Assembly: GCA_050943475.1 (NCBI GenBank)
Contig: JBMNPF010000002.1
Location: 193,601 to 257,600 of the forward strand
Source of the DNA: Metaruminococcus_A sp050943475
GTDB taxonomy: Bacteria > Bacillota > Clostridia > Oscillospirales > Ruminococcaceae
DNA length: 64,000 nucleotides
Direction: 5' to 3'
Below the pieces are notes generated by a model. The model was not told where the DNA came from and did no database searches. It saw nothing but the letters and a program-made list of their open reading frames with translations. Numbering within the stretch: position 1 is the first letter of the stretch; the number at the start of each line of letters is the position of its first letter. Shown here piece by piece: positions 62,831 to 64,000 of the stretch. Made by a program: the position numbers and the translations under genes.

Positions 62831-64000
62831 TTACACCTCATTTATGTCCAGCGTTTGCTGTAAACTTTTCATGGCACGTTCTGCAATGGCCTCATAACGC
62901 TGCTGTTTGTCTCGAATACGCTCGGTAAGCGGCGGTAAAATCCCCATATTAGCGCCCATCGGCTGAAAATCCGACACAGTTTCGTCTGAAATATAGCGGC
63001 TTAGAGCGCCGATCATGGTGTCACGCGACAAAGTGATTTCCGGCAGACCACGAATCAAACGCGAAAGGTGAAATCCGACATACAACCCGCTGGCCGCCGA
63101 TTCTACGTACCCTTCCACACCGGTCATCTGCCCGGCAAAATAAATTCGCGGATCCTTCCGCAGACCAAAATGACAGTCAAGCAACCGGGGGCTGTCCAGA
63201 AATGTATTGCGATGCATAACCCCATAACGTACATATTCGGCATTGCGTAAAGCAGGAATCAAACCAAATACCCGTTTTTGCTCGCCAAACTTTAAATTGG
63301 TCTGAAATCCCACCAAGTTATACATACTTCCCTCCGCGTTTTCTTTGCGGAGCTGTAAATTGGCCCATGGCCGGTGTCCTGTGCGCGGATCCCGTAAACC
63401 GACCGGTTTTAAAGGACCATAACGAATGGTATCCGCACCGCGTTTGGCCATGATTTCCACCGGCATACATCCCTCATAAACCGTTGGTGCATCCTGTTCA
63501 AAAGACTTAAGCTGTACCGATTCTGCATGGAGGAGCTCATTATAAAAATACTCATACTCCTCTTTATTCATTGGACAGTTGATGTAATCCGCATCTCCGC
63601 GGTCATAACGGGAGGCAAGGAAGGCATATTCCATATCCACCGATTCTGCGGTGACAATCGGCGCCGCGGCATCATAAAAGCTGAGGTAATTCCCGCCGCA
63701 AAGTTTCTGAATTGATTCAGCAAGCGCATCCGAAGTAAGCGGGCCGGTGGCTATCACAACGTACCCATCGGCGGGAATTTCGATAACCTCACCGGTGTGA
63801 ATTTGAATGTTGGGGTGAGCCAATATTCTGGCAGTGACCAAATCCGAAAATTTGGTTCGATCAACCGCCAAAGCACCGCCTGCCGCAACACTGCTCTGTT
63901 CAGCGCAATCAACAATAAGCGATCCCAACGCTTTCATTTCGTGTTTGAGAAGCCCGGCCGCCGAGCCCAAACGGGAAGCTTTGAGAGAATTGGAACAGAA
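62831..64000 (-). CDS. trmFO: Methylenetetrahydrofolate-tRNA-(uracil-5-)-methyltransferase (5' end outside window)
   Basis: About 389 C-terminal residues are present and the frame stays open to the window edge (CSNSLKASRLGSAAGLLKHEM), so the N-terminal FAD-binding part lies outside. Motifs include VVIATGPLTSDALAESI, NCPMNKEEYEYFYNELLHAE, IYFAGQMTGVEGYVESAASG and FQPMGANMGILPPL. TrmFO makes m5U54 in tRNA with folate and FAD, the Gram-positive alternative to TrmA. It heads the visible part of the long operon. Confidence 0.97.
   Translation of the reverse strand, partial: FCSNSLKASRLGSAAGLLKHEMKALGSLIVDCAEQSSVAAGGALAVDRTKFSDLVTARILAHPNIQIHTGEVIEIPADGYVVIATGPLTSDALAESIQKLCGGNYLSFYDAAAPIVTAESVDMEYAFLASRYDRGDADYINCPMNKEEYEYFYNELLHAESVQLKSFEQDAPTVYEGCMPVEIMAKRGADTIRYGPLKPVGLRDPRTGHRPWANLQLRKENAEGSMYNLVGFQTNLKFGEQKRVFGLIPALRNAEYVRYGVMHRNTFLDSPRLLDCHFGLRKDPRIYFAGQMTGVEGYVESAASGLYVGFHLSRLIRGLPEITLSRDTMIGALSRYISDETVSDFQPMGANMGILPPLTERIRDKQQRYEAIAERAMKSLQQTLDINEV

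Overview
The window is a gene-dense, IS-free and CRISPR-free stretch of the chromosome of a Gram-positive, spore-forming clostridium. Evidence for this is the gene order trmFO-plsX-rnc-smc-ftsY, CotF-like spore coat genes, Gls24/Asp23 next to nusB, a RecD2-type helicase without RecBC, strong AGGAGG ribosome binding sites, several riboswitches that act through intrinsic terminators, and an elongation factor P/zinc-ribbon pair typical of Clostridia. The mix of families, with a large cyclic beta-1,2-glucan synthase, LarEBC and a zinc-ribbon kinase-like PASTA protein, would suit an Oscillospirales/Ruminococcaceae-type organism, but that rank is an inference. Most genes lie on the minus strand and are described in transcription order.

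Left part (1-8.9 kb, minus): two operons. One runs from a promoter/palindrome region near 3.1 kb: Gls24/Asp23 protein, nusB, a TsaD-like paralogue, xseA and xseB (cut by the window edge). The other is a lysine/diaminopimelate operon under a lysine riboswitch: asd, an unassigned glycosidase-like protein, dapA, dapB and a stand-alone ACT-domain protein. From 8.9 to 12 kb the plus strand carries queA and tgt (queuosine tRNA modification) and mntP (Mn efflux).

12-27 kb (minus): a membrane PASTA protein with a degenerate kinase domain, a 2469-residue cyclic beta-1,2-glucan synthase, an FlK-like thioesterase, an aspartate-type aminotransferase, and a yaiI-larE-larB-larC cluster for the nickel-pincer cofactor, without larA. 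A small helical protein gene follows.

27-37 kb is the most accessory part: a 3-hydroxyisobutyrate dehydrogenase-like enzyme, DUF3781, tRNA-Gly(CCC), a GNAT acetyltransferase, an HTH-TM-trypsin-like protease, an HMA-like peptide, a DUF4430 lipid-facing protein, an XRE regulator, a GH2 glycosidase, a YgaP-like membrane protein, a rubredoxin/flavin reductase fusion and two small spore-coat type genes.

37-48.4 kb (minus): mreB-like gene, comF, recD2, a small membrane protein, metK under a SAM-I riboswitch, ribU under an FMN riboswitch, an acidic zinc-ribbon protein, efp, an M24 aminopeptidase, aroQ, an endonuclease IV-like protein, yqeG and rpsU (58 codons, GTG start).

48.4-64 kb (minus): one long tightly packed housekeeping operon, trmFO (cut), plsX, rnc, a radical SAM gene, smc, ftsY, rdgB, yhbY, nadD, yqeK, two LCP genes, rsfS and leuS, linking lipid synthesis, RNA processing, chromosome condensation, protein targeting, NAD synthesis, wall polymer attachment and ribosome silencing. 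I see no convincing new multi-gene system; the most unusual items are the PASTA pseudokinase, the HTH-TM-protease, the glycosidase gene inside the lysine operon, and the poly-His LarC.
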